Shown here piece after piece: positions 41,958 to 49,302 of a stretch of 49,302 bases of DNA (positions are counted from its first letter, which is position 1; every line of letters starts with the position of its first letter). The DNA is from Bacteroidales bacterium (GTDB taxonomy: Bacteria; Bacteroidota; Bacteroidia; Bacteroidales; UBA932). The notes under the pieces are model-generated. The model did no database searches and was not told where the DNA came from. It saw only the letters and a program-made list of their open reading frames with translations. The stretch lies in contig JAFZXU010000050.1 of assembly GCA_017616655.1 (NCBI GenBank), positions 1 to 49,302 of the forward strand, written 5' to 3'. The position numbers were made by a program, and so were the translations under genes.

Positions 41958-42700
41958 GGATGCTTACGAAGATAAATGCCAAATGGCTTCCGGTCGCGCT
42001 GCTTCTGTGCCTCCGCTTCCTGCCCGCTTCGGGGCAGCCCGGTGAGGATTATGCAGTGTACCGCGAAGCGGCTGGCCTGGAATCCCTGATCTACCGCGGC
42101 AGGCAGGCCCCTTCCTACAATTTCGTCCATAACGGCACCTGTTTTTGGAACTCTCCCCGGTTCCTTCCGGGCAAGGTCGTTTATGACGGAAGGGTCTATG
42201 AAGGGCTGGATTTCAATATCGATGCCGCCGCCCAGAAGCTGGAGTGCCGCTATTCCCACTTTGCGGCCACCGGCCTTCTCGACGGGGATTTCGTCACCCG
42301 CCTCGAGATGGGCGGCAGGAACTACATAAGCAGCCGCGGATGCGGCTATGACGAGCTGCCGGAGGGCTATTTCGAAGTGCTCTACGAAGGTTCCGCGATG
42401 ATACTCAAGCAGGTGGTCAAGACTCTCAAGCATGACAGGGACGGCTCCCTCAAGGTGCAGACGGGCTATGACGGGCCTTTCAGGCCGAATGTCACCGATG
42501 TCTTCGTGCAGACGATCCGGTATTATCATCTGTCCGGGACCGGAGAGGTGACCCAGCTCAAGCGCGGCCGCGACATCAAGCGGCTCTACCCTGAAAAGAA
42601 GAAGGCTCTCAACAGGCACATGCGGTTGCTCCAGAGGGAGGGCCTTCTTGACATCGACTCCTATCTTGTGGCGGCTATGTACTTAATCGATGCGGAATGA
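41954..42700 (+). CDS. secreted protein of unknown function in the receptor operon
   Basis: 248 aa from the ATG at 41954, in an ATGA overlap with the DUF4249 gene; the longer frame lies inside that gene. Signal peptide MRMLTKINAKWLPVALLLCL to about residue 26 (ASGQ). The mature part is beta-rich with NGTCFWNSPRFLPGKVVYDG, resembling a plug- or YARHG-less small Bacteroidetes secreted family; I do not recognise it. A basic helical tail (KRLYPEKKKALNRHMRLLQR) ends it. Its stop overlaps the next gene (ATGA). It probably works with the receptor. Confidence 0.75.
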   Translation: MRMLTKINAKWLPVALLLCLRFLPASGQPGEDYAVYREAAGLESLIYRGRQAPSYNFVHNGTCFWNSPRFLPGKVVYDGRVYEGLDFNIDAAAQKLECRYSHFAATGLLDGDFVTRLEMGGRNYISSRGCGYDELPEGYFEVLYEGSAMILKQVVKTLKHDRDGSLKVQTGYDGPFRPNVTDVFVQTIRYYHLSGTGEVTQLKRGRDIKRLYPEKKKALNRHMRLLQREGLLDIDSYLVAAMYLIDAE

Positions 42701-44382
42701 AAAGGTATCTTTTATTATTGATATGCTTCGCAGGCCTCGGCCTGGCCGCTGAAGGGCGGGTGGCCGAGCGTACATACCTTACCACCGACAGGGATGTCTA
42801 TGTCGCCGGCGACAGGGTCTGGTGCTCCGCATTCTGTATGGATGCCGCTACCGGCCGCTACTCGGGTGTCAGCGCAGTCCTCTACCTGGAACTCCACTCC
42901 GCAGAGGGTATGGTCCAGACTGCCAAGATCGCGCTTCGCGACGGCCGTGGCGCCGGATGCTTCACCCTTCTCGCGGGACTCCCCACCGGCAACTACCGGA
43001 TAGTGGCATATACCGCCCAGAACCGCAACGAGACGGGCTACGACTACGAAGGGCTGGCATCCAGGACCATTTCCGTCTTCAACGTCCTCTCAAAGAGCCG
43101 CGTAAAGGGCGGCGTAAAGGTGGTCGTCGCCGATGAGTACGGTGCAGCCGAAACCGCTTCTCCGCAGGCAGGGGAGGGCATCTCCGTGTTCTTCAGCAGG
43201 GAGGACGGCCTTCTGAGGGTGGCCTCCACCAGGGATGACAGGGCGCGGCTGAGCGTATCGGTATATCACGAAGACGGTATCCGCCATCCCGGCAACGTTT
43301 CCGCGCCCGGTTTCGCATCCCGTCTCAAGGGCGCAGGCAGCGTCTCCTTTGTCCCCGGCTTCGTTCCGGAGTATGAGGGAGAGCTCATCAAGGGCCGCAT
43401 CGCGGGCGCCAGCCCTGAGGTTCTTGCCGGCCTGAAGGGCAAATATGCCTTTATCTCGGCACCCGGCGACGGGTTTGACATCTATTGTTCACCCATAGGT
43501 GCGGACGGGAGCGTCTCGTTCCGCACCGGCAATATATACGGCGACAGGGATCTCGTCTGCGAAATAGAGGGACTTGATTCCACCGCAGCATGCCACCTGG
43601 AGTTCGAAGACCCCTTCGTGGGGGCAAAGGTCTCCGATCCCGCGCCGCTTCTCCTTTCGGAGTGCCTGGCGCCGGCTCTCGAAAAACGCGGCACCGCGAT
43701 GCAGATAGAGCGCCGCTTCATGTCCGACACCCTCATGTCGTGGTTCAGGGTGAGGCACAACACCTTCCTGGGTTCGGAGCGTACCAGTTTCATCCTGGAT
43801 GATTATACCCGCTTCCCCCTGATGAAGGAGGTCTTCACGGAATTCATCCATCAGATAAAGGTCTCCGGCAACGCGAGGCGGGGCAGGACTATCTCCATCG
43901 CCCTCGAGGATACCTACGGCCGTTCGATTCCCTCGACCAACCCGACCCTCGTGCTGCTCGACGGAGTGCCGGTATTCAACCACGACAAGATATACGACTA
44001 CGATCCGCTGCTGGTGAAGCGTATCGACCTCTATCCGTATCCCCACCTCGTGGGAACCCGTTTCTTCGACGGGGTCATCAATTTCGTCACCTATAAGGGT
44101 AATATGCCGTCATACACCTTCGACGGCAACGTAAGGATCGTCAATTTCAATGGAGTCTCCTTCCCGCAGGCATATACCTGCAGTTCCGTCGGCCCCGACA
44201 GCGGCTATCCCGACTACCGCCAGACAATCTACTGGGACCCCCTCGTGGAGATATCCGCAGGAGGTTCCTATGAGGCGCAGGTGAAGCTGCCCGACTATAA
44301 GGGAGAGTTTACGGTCGTAGTGGAAGGCTTCTGCTCCGACGGCACGCCCGTTTACCAAAAAAACACCTTCTGCATCGATTAG
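42697..44382 (+). CDS. MG2-like secreted protein of the receptor operon
   Basis: 561 aa. Signal peptide MKRYLLLLICFAGLGLAAEG. Residues about 22-130 look like an alpha-2-macroglobulin MG2 domain (TYLTTDRDVYVAGDRVWCSA, LPTGNYRIVAYTAQNRNE). Near residues 420-460 there is a receptor-plug-like segment: TLVLLDGVPVFNHDKIYDYD, IDLYPYPHLVGTRFFDGVIN. No thioester motif is present, so it is not a true macroglobulin. Such MG2 proteins with plug-like parts are found next to TonB-dependent receptor genes in Bacteroidetes and presumably sit in the periplasm or at the outer membrane. Last gene of a four-gene operon with overlapping starts. Confidence 0.75.
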   Translation: MKRYLLLLICFAGLGLAAEGRVAERTYLTTDRDVYVAGDRVWCSAFCMDAATGRYSGVSAVLYLELHSAEGMVQTAKIALRDGRGAGCFTLLAGLPTGNYRIVAYTAQNRNETGYDYEGLASRTISVFNVLSKSRVKGGVKVVVADEYGAAETASPQAGEGISVFFSREDGLLRVASTRDDRARLSVSVYHEDGIRHPGNVSAPGFASRLKGAGSVSFVPGFVPEYEGELIKGRIAGASPEVLAGLKGKYAFISAPGDGFDIYCSPIGADGSVSFRTGNIYGDRDLVCEIEGLDSTAACHLEFEDPFVGAKVSDPAPLLLSECLAPALEKRGTAMQIERRFMSDTLMSWFRVRHNTFLGSERTSFILDDYTRFPLMKEVFTEFIHQIKVSGNARRGRTISIALEDTYGRSIPSTNPTLVLLDGVPVFNHDKIYDYDPLLVKRIDLYPYPHLVGTRFFDGVINFVTYKGNMPSYTFDGNVRIVNFNGVSFPQAYTCSSVGPDSGYPDYRQTIYWDPLVEISAGGSYEAQVKLPDYKGEFTVVVEGFCSDGTPVYQKNTFCID

Positions 44383-44405
44383 GGTGCGATTTTGTCAAAA
44401 TCTTG

Positions 44406-44436
44406 TTTGTAAATCGGAATATTTATTCTATCTTTG
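44406..44436 (+). promoter_or_regulatory. str operon promoter
   Basis: TTTG (44406-44409), exactly 19 nt, TATCTTTG (44429-44436): a perfect match to the Bacteroidetes housekeeping consensus. The leader to rpsL is about 45 nt and contains a small hairpin CCGCA/TGCGG (44441-44455). Confidence 0.85.
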
Positions 44437-44488
44437 CAACCCGCAAAAAATGCGGCAGAAAACATAAATATAAGATTTACAAGCATTT

Positions 44489-44872
44489 ATGCCTACAATT
44501 CAGCAATTAGTTCGCAAAGGACGCGAGGTTATCGTCGAGAAGAGCAAATCTCGCGCGTTGGATGCTTGTCCTCAGAGGCGCGGTGTCTGTGTGCGTGTTT
44601 ACACGACCACACCCAAAAAGCCTAACTCCGCCATGCGTAAAGTGGCGCGTGTAAGGCTCACCAACCAGAAAGAGGTCAATGCATACATACCTGGCGAGGG
44701 CCACAACCTTCAGGAACACAGCATCGTGCTGGTTCGTGGCGGTCGTGTCAAGGACCTTCCGGGTGTTCGCTACCACATCCTTAGAGGAGCTTTGGATACC
44801 GCTGGCGTTGAGGGCAGGACCCAGTCCCGTTCCCTTTATGGCGCAAAGAGGCCGAAGAAATCTAAGAAGTAA
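44489..44872 (+). CDS. rpsL: 30S ribosomal protein S12
   Basis: 127 aa, normal length. [13 protein letters not shown] start; [20 protein letters not shown] and [20 protein letters not shown] are the decoding-centre loops. Position 43 region reads TTPKKPN with Lys, the streptomycin-sensitive form. S12 monitors codon-anticodon pairing. First gene of rpsL-rpsG-fusA-rpsJ. Confidence 0.98.
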   Translation: MPTIQQLVRKGREVIVEKSKSRALDACPQRRGVCVRVYTTTPKKPNSAMRKVARVRLTNQKEVNAYIPGEGHNLQEHSIVLVRGGRVKDLPGVRYHILRGALDTAGVEGRTQSRSLYGAKRPKKSKK

Positions 44873-44902
44873 CCGTTTCATTAACTTTTAATTCCTTTAA
44901 CA

Positions 44903-45379
44903 ATGAGAAAATCGAAGCCTAAAAAGAGGATTCTACTTCCTGATCCTAAGTTTCACGATATCGAGGTTACCCGCTTCGTGAACAATCTTATGTTGCAGGG
45001 GAAGAAGAGTATCGCTTATTCTATTTTCTACGATGCCATCGACATCGTCGGCGAGAAGATGAAAGATTCTGACCAGGCTCCTCTCGATATTTGGAAAAAA
45101 GCATTGGAAAACGTCACTCCGCAGGTCGAAGTAAAGTCCCGCAGGGTGGGTGGTGCGAACTTCCAGGTCCCGACTGAGGTGCGTCCGGAGCGTAAAGTCT
45201 CTCTCTCCATGAAGAATATGATACTTTACTCCCGCAAGCGTGCCGGCCACTCTATGGCAGAAAAGTTGGCAGCTGAAATAATGGCCGCATACAACAACGA
45301 AGGTGCGGCATTCAAGAGGAAAGAGGAAATGCACCGTATGGCCGAGGCCAACAAGGCGTTTGCTCATTTCCGCTTCTAA
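44903..45379 (+). CDS. rpsG: 30S ribosomal protein S7
   Basis: 158 aa, normal length. [20 protein letters not shown] and [20 protein letters not shown] are typical. S7 starts assembly of the 30S head. 30 bases after rpsL, 18 before fusA. Confidence 0.98.
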   Translation: MRKSKPKKRILLPDPKFHDIEVTRFVNNLMLQGKKSIAYSIFYDAIDIVGEKMKDSDQAPLDIWKKALENVTPQVEVKSRRVGGANFQVPTEVRPERKVSLSMKNMILYSRKRAGHSMAEKLAAEIMAAYNNEGAAFKRKEEMHRMAEANKAFAHFRF

Positions 45380-45397
45380 GAATCTATTGAGAGATAG

Positions 45398-47515
45398 ATG
45401 GCAAGAGATCTTACATACACCAGGAACATCGGTATCATGGCCCACATCGATGCGGGCAAGACCACCACGTCCGAGCGTATCCTTTACTACACCGGCAAGA
45501 CCCACAAGATCGGTGAGGTCCACGACGGTGCGGCTACGATGGACTGGATGGTGCAGGAGCAGGAGCGTGGCATCACCATCACTTCCGCCGCTACCACCGC
45601 TTTCTGGCGTTATGCAAACCAGCAGTATCAGATCAACCTCATCGACACTCCCGGTCACGTGGATTTCACCGTGGAGGTGGAGCGTTCCCTTCGAGTCCTC
45701 GACGGAACCGTCGCCACTTTCTGCGCGGTAGGACGCGTACAGCCTCAGAGCGAGACGGTATGGCGCCAGGCCGACAAGTACCACGTGCCCAAGATTGCCT
45801 ATGTGAACAAGATGGACCGCACCGGTGCCGACTTCCTCGCAGTGGTCGAAGAGATCCGCGAGAAGCTCGGGGCCAAGAGCGTTCCCATCTGCCTCCCCAT
45901 CGGAGCGGAGGACAAGTTCGAAGGCATCGTGGACCTTATCTCCAAGAAGGCCTATGTCTATGACTCGGCCAGCAAGGAGCTGGTCAACTACAAGGAGGTC
46001 GAAGTTCCCGCCGAAATGGCGTCGGAGGTGGAGGAGTGGCGAGGCAACCTCATCGAGTCCGTGGCCGAATATGACGACAACATTCTCGAGAAGTTCTTCG
46101 ACAATCCCGACTCCATCACCGAGGAGGAGATCATCGCCGCGCTCCGCAAGGCTACCATCGACATGGCGGTAGTCCCCACCTGCTGCGGTTCCTCCTTCAA
46201 GAACAAGGGCGTCCAGTATCTGCTTGACGCGGTTGTCCGTTATCTTCCCTCGCCGCTCGACAAGGGCAGCGTGAAGGGGACGGATCTCCGCACCAATGCG
46301 GAGGTGGAGCGCAAGCCTGAGGCTTCGCAGCCCTTCTGCGCGCTGGTGTTCAAGATCGCGACCGATCCTTTTGTCGGACGTTTGGCATTCCTCAGGGCAT
46401 ATTCGGGCCGCCTCGATGCTGGCTCCTATGTGCTGAATGCACGTACCGGCAAGAAGGAGCGCGTAGCCCGGCTTTACCAGATGCACTCCAACAAGCAGAA
46501 CCCCATCGACTTTGTCGAGGCCGGCGATATTTGCGCCGCAGTGGGATTCAAGGAGCTGCGCACGGGTGATACCATTTGCGACGAGAATCATCCCGTCGTG
46601 CTCGAGGCGATTTCGTTCCCCGATCCGGTGATCGGACTCGCAGTCGAGCCCAAGACGCAGGCTGACCTCGACAAGCTTGGCATCGCCCTGGGAAAGCTGT
46701 CGGAAGAAGACCCGACCTTTACCGTCAAATCCGATACCGAGACCGGTCAGACGGTCATCAGCGGTATGGGAGAGCTTCATTTGGATATCATCGTGGACCG
46801 TCTCCGCCGTGAATTCGGAGTGGAGATCAACCAGGGTGCTCCCCAGGTCAACTACAAGGAGGCCATCACGAAGAGCTACCAGCACCGCGAGGTATTCAAG
46901 AAGCAGACGGGCGGCCGCGGTAAATTCGCAGACATCATTGTCGAAATCGGTCCTGCGGACGAGGGTGTCACCGGCCTCCAGTTCATCGACGAGGTCAAGG
47001 GCGGAAATATTCCGCGCGAGTACATCCCCGCAGTCGAGAAGGGCTTCAAGTCCGCGATGGCCAACGGCGTCCTCGCAGGATACGAGGTTACCTCCATGAA
47101 GGTCCGCCTTCTGGACGGCAGCTTCCATCCCGTGGATTCCGACCAGCTGTCGTTCGAGATTTGCGCCCGCATGGCATTCCGTCACGCCCTGCCGAAGTGC
47201 GGTCCCGTCCTGATGGAGCCTATCATGTCCCTCGAGGTGGTTACCCCGGAGGATTATATGGGCGACGTCGTGGGCGATTTGAACCGCCGCCGCGGCCAGA
47301 TCGTGAATATGGACTCGAAGGGCAATGCAAGAATCGTCAAGGCCAACGTGCCTCTGTCCGAGCAGTTCGGTTATGTTACCGTACTGAGGACGCTCTCCTC
47401 CGGCCGCGCGACGAGTTCGATGGAGTTCTCCCACTATGCGGAGGTTCCCGCGAACATCGCGCAGGAGGTGATCAGCAAGTCGGGCCACCGCCACAGTCTT
47501 GACGATGACGAGTAA
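45398..47515 (+). CDS. fusA: elongation factor G
   Basis: 705 aa, full length. GTPase motifs [23 protein letters not shown] and NKMDR in order; domain IV contains GGRGKFADI and the end carries [20 protein letters not shown]. It drives translocation on the ribosome. A single copy is seen here; the canonical arrangement with rpsL/rpsG suggests it is the main EF-G. Confidence 0.98.
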   Translation: MARDLTYTRNIGIMAHIDAGKTTTSERILYYTGKTHKIGEVHDGAATMDWMVQEQERGITITSAATTAFWRYANQQYQINLIDTPGHVDFTVEVERSLRVLDGTVATFCAVGRVQPQSETVWRQADKYHVPKIAYVNKMDRTGADFLAVVEEIREKLGAKSVPICLPIGAEDKFEGIVDLISKKAYVYDSASKELVNYKEVEVPAEMASEVEEWRGNLIESVAEYDDNILEKFFDNPDSITEEEIIAALRKATIDMAVVPTCCGSSFKNKGVQYLLDAVVRYLPSPLDKGSVKGTDLRTNAEVERKPEASQPFCALVFKIATDPFVGRLAFLRAYSGRLDAGSYVLNARTGKKERVARLYQMHSNKQNPIDFVEAGDICAAVGFKELRTGDTICDENHPVVLEAISFPDPVIGLAVEPKTQADLDKLGIALGKLSEEDPTFTVKSDTETGQTVISGMGELHLDIIVDRLRREFGVEINQGAPQVNYKEAITKSYQHREVFKKQTGGRGKFADIIVEIGPADEGVTGLQFIDEVKGGNIPREYIPAVEKGFKSAMANGVLAGYEVTSMKVRLLDGSFHPVDSDQLSFEICARMAFRHALPKCGPVLMEPIMSLEVVTPEDYMGDVVGDLNRRRGQIVNMDSKGNARIVKANVPLSEQFGYVTVLRTLSSGRATSSMEFSHYAEVPANIAQEVISKSGHRHSLDDDE

Positions 47516-47535
47516 AATAGTAAAAACAATATACA

Positions 47536-47841
47536 ATGAGCCAGAAAATCAGAATTAAACTCAAATCTTACGATCACGCGCTGGTGGACAAGTCCGCCGA
47601 CAAGATCGTGAAGACTGTAAAGGCTACCGGTGCGGTTGTCAGCGGACCAGTTCCCCTTCCGACCGACAAGAAGATCTTTACCGTCAACCGCTCGACCTTC
47701 GTCAACAAGAAGGCGCGCGAGCAGTTTGAACTCAATTCTTTCCGCCGCCTGCTCGACATCTACAGCTCGACTCCCAAGACTGTCGACGCTCTGATGAAGC
47801 TCGAGCTCCCCAGCGGTGTCGAGGTTGAGATCAAGGTCTGA
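47536..47841 (+). CDS. rpsJ: 30S ribosomal protein S10
   Basis: 101 aa, normal. [40 protein letters not shown] and the KAREQFEL helix are typical. S10 is also NusE in antitermination. It lies 20 bases after fusA as in other Bacteroidetes, but the ribosomal protein genes expected next (rplC, rplD and so on) are missing. Confidence 0.97.
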   Translation: MSQKIRIKLKSYDHALVDKSADKIVKTVKATGAVVSGPVPLPTDKKIFTVNRSTFVNKKAREQFELNSFRRLLDIYSSTPKTVDALMKLELPSGVEVEIKV

Positions 47842-47847
47842 CGATGA

Positions 47848-47866
47848 ATCGGGGTTAGGCCCCGAT
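47848..47866 (+). terminator. small hairpin after rpsJ
   Basis: Perfect 7-bp stem ATCGGGG/CCCCGAT with a 5-nt loop, seven bases after the rpsJ stop and just before the tRNA. No T run, so it may only slow or process the transcript. Confidence 0.4.
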
Positions 47867-47872
47867 GGATTC

Positions 47873-47946
47873 GGTCCCATAGCTCAGTTGGTTAGAGCAT
47901 CTGACTCATAATCAGGGGGTCGCAGGATCATGCCCTGCTGGGACCA
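47873..47946 (+). tRNA. tRNA-Met (CAT anticodon), unusual T-loop
   Basis: 74-nt cloverleaf: acceptor GGTCCCA/TGGGACC, D-arm GCTC/GAGC, anticodon stem TCTGA/TCAGG with loop CTCATAA, T-stem GCAGG/CCTGC, discriminator A. The CAT anticodon means elongator Met, or Ile2 if lysidine-modified; I cannot separate them. The T-loop is ATCATGC instead of TTCRAnn, so T54 and A58 are both replaced. CCA is not encoded. It is 31 nt after rpsJ and may be co-transcribed. Confidence 0.85.
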
Positions 47947-47982
47947 CAAAAATAGCCGCATTTTTGCGGCTATTTTTGTTGG
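47946..47982 (+). terminator. intrinsic terminator after the tRNA
   Basis: Perfect 15-bp inverted repeat, arms 47946-47960 and 47965-47979, 4-nt loop, with an A-rich start and a TTTTTGTT end. It starts at the last base of the tRNA, so it ends the str-tRNA transcript. Confidence 0.8.
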
Positions 47983-48124
47983 TCCCTCCGTGAGGGGGCT
48001 CTGCCCCCTAGATCCTCCGCCGCTCCCGCATGGCCGGGACGCCATGCTCCGCCGGGCGCCTGAGGGTGCCTTTTATTCACTGCTCGGGGATGGGGTGTAA
48101 GTTGCTGTATATCAACGTTTTGCT

Positions 48125-48160
48125 TACATTTGGGTGCTAAAAATCCAGCACCCAAATGTA
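48125..48160. repeat. perfect 14-bp inverted repeat in non-coding DNA
   Basis: Arms TACATTTGGGTGCT (48125-48138) and its exact complement (48147-48160) around an 8-nt AAAAATCC loop. It lies in the 440-bp gene-free stretch 47980-48421. No gene ends here, so it is not an ordinary terminator; a regulatory RNA, a repeat palindrome or an operator are all possible. A second small palindrome AGGGGGC/GCCCCCT lies at about 47993-48010. Confidence 0.65.
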
Positions 48161-48317
48161 ATCTATCGGCTGATAGTCATATAGTTATGCTCCAGCGTTG
48201 ATTTGGCCGCTCCGCCTCCCAGTCGGGCCTTTGCTATTACGCCACTCTAAATCACAAGCCTGACGCCTCGACAGATGTGTTTACACACCGACAATACACT
48301 TCTGACAAGGCAAATTA

Positions 48318-48392
48318 GGAAAAGCGCTCTTTTTACGCCTTGAAATCTTTGGAAAAGCGTCGTTTTTATGTTTGTTTTTTTATAGAAAAGCG
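48318..48392 (+). repeat. three GGAAAAGCG-type direct repeats at 33-bp spacing
   Basis: GGAAAAGCG at 48318, GGAAAAGCG at 48351 and AGAAAAGCG at 48384: two intervals of exactly 33 bp. The second and third units are partly T-rich between the boxes. The last box touches the -7 element of the ATPase promoter. 33 bp is close to three helical turns, so the boxes face one side of the DNA. Confidence 0.7.
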
Positions 48393-48400
48393 TACCTTTG
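48371..48400 (+). promoter_or_regulatory. promoter of the AAA ATPase gene
   Basis: TTTG (48371-48374), 18 nt, TACCTTTG (48393-48400); the ATG is 22 nt downstream. The third GAAAAGCG box occupies the end of the spacer. Confidence 0.65.
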
Positions 48401-48421
48401 TCTTGTAAACGATGTGATTCC

Positions 48422-49302
48422 ATGCTAAAAAGAAAGATACGATCTTATATCTTTGACCATCTGGCCAGCAGGAACGGCAAGATTCTGGTTATCGATGGCG
48501 CCCGTCAAATCGGGAAATCATACATCATCCGTGACGTTGCGAAGTCTCTCTTCCGGAACTATGTCGAGATCAACTTTGCAGAGGACAAGAATGGTCCCAG
48601 GTTATTTGAGGCAGCAACGACCAGGGACGAATTCTATTTCCGGCTGAGCACGGTCGCCGGTGACCGGTTAAAGGGAACAAAGGAAGATACGATCATCTTC
48701 CTTGATGAGATCCAGGCCTATCCTCATCTTCTGACCTTGCTGAAGTTCTTGAAGGAAGATGGACGTTATACTTATATTGCCAGCGGTTCCCTTCTTGGAG
48801 TAACTCTTCGACGGACGACATCCGTACCTGCCGGAAGTGTTATCATCAAGCAAATGTTCCAGCTTGACTTCGAGGAGTTTCTTTGGGCTAACGGGTTTTC
48901 CGAAGAGGCTGTCTCTGCTTTGGAGGAAAAGTTCAGGCAGAGGGCTTCCCTTGACGAGGCTATGCATGAAAAGATGATGGATCTCTTCAAGAAGTACCTG
49001 CTTGTGGGAGGACTGCCTGATGCCGTGAACGAGTTCTTGACTTCCAGGAACCTCATGGCTGTCAGGGACATCCACGAGGCAATCCATACCTTGTATGGGA
49101 TTGATGCAGCCCAGTACGACGAAGAGCATAAACTCAAGATAACCCGGATATACAATATGATTCCGTCCTTGATGGGCAATAAAAAGAAACGCATTGTCTA
49201 TCGTGACGTAGAGAATAAAAAGAGTAAACGGAACGAAGACTATCAGGATGAGTTCGACTATGTTTCCGGGGCAGGAATTGCCATCGAGGTGAAAGCCGTC
49301 TC
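48422..49302 (+). CDS. AAA_14/DUF4143-type ATPase, 3' end outside the window
   Basis: Open from the ATG at 48422 to the window end, about 293 codons. MLKRKIRSYIFDHLASRNGK leads to Walker A DGARQIGKSY (about 21-31) and Walker B TIIFLDEIQ (about 96-104), followed by YIASGSLLGV and the winged-helix part (FQLDFEEFLWANGF, KYLLVGGLPDAVNEFL). The last visible residues, DEFDYV then AGIAIEVKAV, belong to the start of DUF4143. These ATPases occur in many near-identical copies in Bacteroidales genomes and their role is unknown. The nuclease-like C-terminus lies beyond the window. The gene has its own promoter. Confidence 0.88.
   Translation, partial: MLKRKIRSYIFDHLASRNGKILVIDGARQIGKSYIIRDVAKSLFRNYVEINFAEDKNGPRLFEAATTRDEFYFRLSTVAGDRLKGTKEDTIIFLDEIQAYPHLLTLLKFLKEDGRYTYIASGSLLGVTLRRTTSVPAGSVIIKQMFQLDFEEFLWANGFSEEAVSALEEKFRQRASLDEAMHEKMMDLFKKYLLVGGLPDAVNEFLTSRNLMAVRDIHEAIHTLYGIDAAQYDEEHKLKITRIYNMIPSLMGNKKKRIVYRDVENKKSKRNEDYQDEFDYVSGAGIAIEVKAV

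Noticed and set aside
38629-47536. Long antisense open frames, e.g. 38629-40590 and 44933-47536 on the minus strand
   Set aside because: They lie opposite clear genes (TonB-dependent receptor; rpsG and fusA), have His/Val/Leu/Gly-rich low-information translations and no family motif. GC-rich codon use leaves the opposite strand open by chance.
48318-48392. CRISPR array
   Set aside because: Only a 9-base box repeats, three times, with related T-rich sequence between, no spacers of unique sequence and no cas genes.
49230-49302. Internal deletion in the AAA ATPase near the window end
   Set aside because: The step from DEFDYV to AGIAIEVKAV at first looked like a jump to the C-terminal nuclease motif, but intact relatives have a similar segment at this point, so the gene is only cut by the window edge.

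Overview
The window comes from a member of the Bacteroidales, probably an uncultured gut or rumen lineage; I cannot name the genus. The evidence is the many SpII lipoproteins, a TonB-dependent receptor paired with a DUF4249 lipoprotein, fimbrillin-like and BspA-type surface proteins, a C10 peptidase, and promoters of the Bacteroidetes type (TTTG about 19-20 nt upstream of TAnnTTTG; the rpsL copy is textbook).

Layout. 1-9643 is an accessory region. It starts with the 3' end of a tRNA-Ser and REP-like repeats (106 bp at 150-255 and 2275-2380). It also carries two YhcG/DUF1016 nuclease genes (one with an internal deletion, one frameshifted), an HTH/AbiEii toxin-antitoxin pair, a BlaI-BlaR1-like regulatory pair with a stray 106-bp duplicate of its TonB tail, and a VWA/A1S_2505 fusion divergent from a Nudix-winged-helix regulator with two palindromic operators between them. 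9647-15824 holds a DUF4832-like lipoprotein, then a tight operon of S41 protease, 53-aa peptide, fimbrillin-like lipoprotein and C10 cysteine peptidase. 15828-18045 (minus) holds a U32 protein and a polyprenyl synthase.

18116-29610 is the most unusual part. A two-gene module is present twice in tandem: a lipoprotein with a fimbrillin-like N-terminus, a class-I glutamine-amidotransferase-like Cys/His/Glu domain and a PPC-like tail, followed by a BspA-type leucine-rich-repeat lipoprotein. The copies are separated by a 50-aa peptide gene. They are followed, still with tiny gaps, by rsgA and by a third BspA-type gene whose N-terminus is fused in frame to a peptide of the same family.

29636-37960 is a complete histidine operon, hisG-D-C-B-H-A-F-IE, followed by a co-transcribed MATE transporter. 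It is preceded by what looks like a classical attenuator: a 17-codon leader peptide with three His codons in four, then an intrinsic terminator just before hisG. 38026-44382 is a four-gene outer-membrane operon (TonB-dependent receptor, DUF4249 lipoprotein, secreted protein of unknown function, MG2-like protein). 44429-47841 is the str operon, rpsL-rpsG-fusA plus rpsJ, followed by a CAT-anticodon tRNA with an odd T-loop and a terminator. The rest of the S10 ribosomal cluster does not follow; instead there is 440 bp of hairpin- and repeat-rich DNA and an AAA/DUF4143-type ATPase gene cut by the window end.
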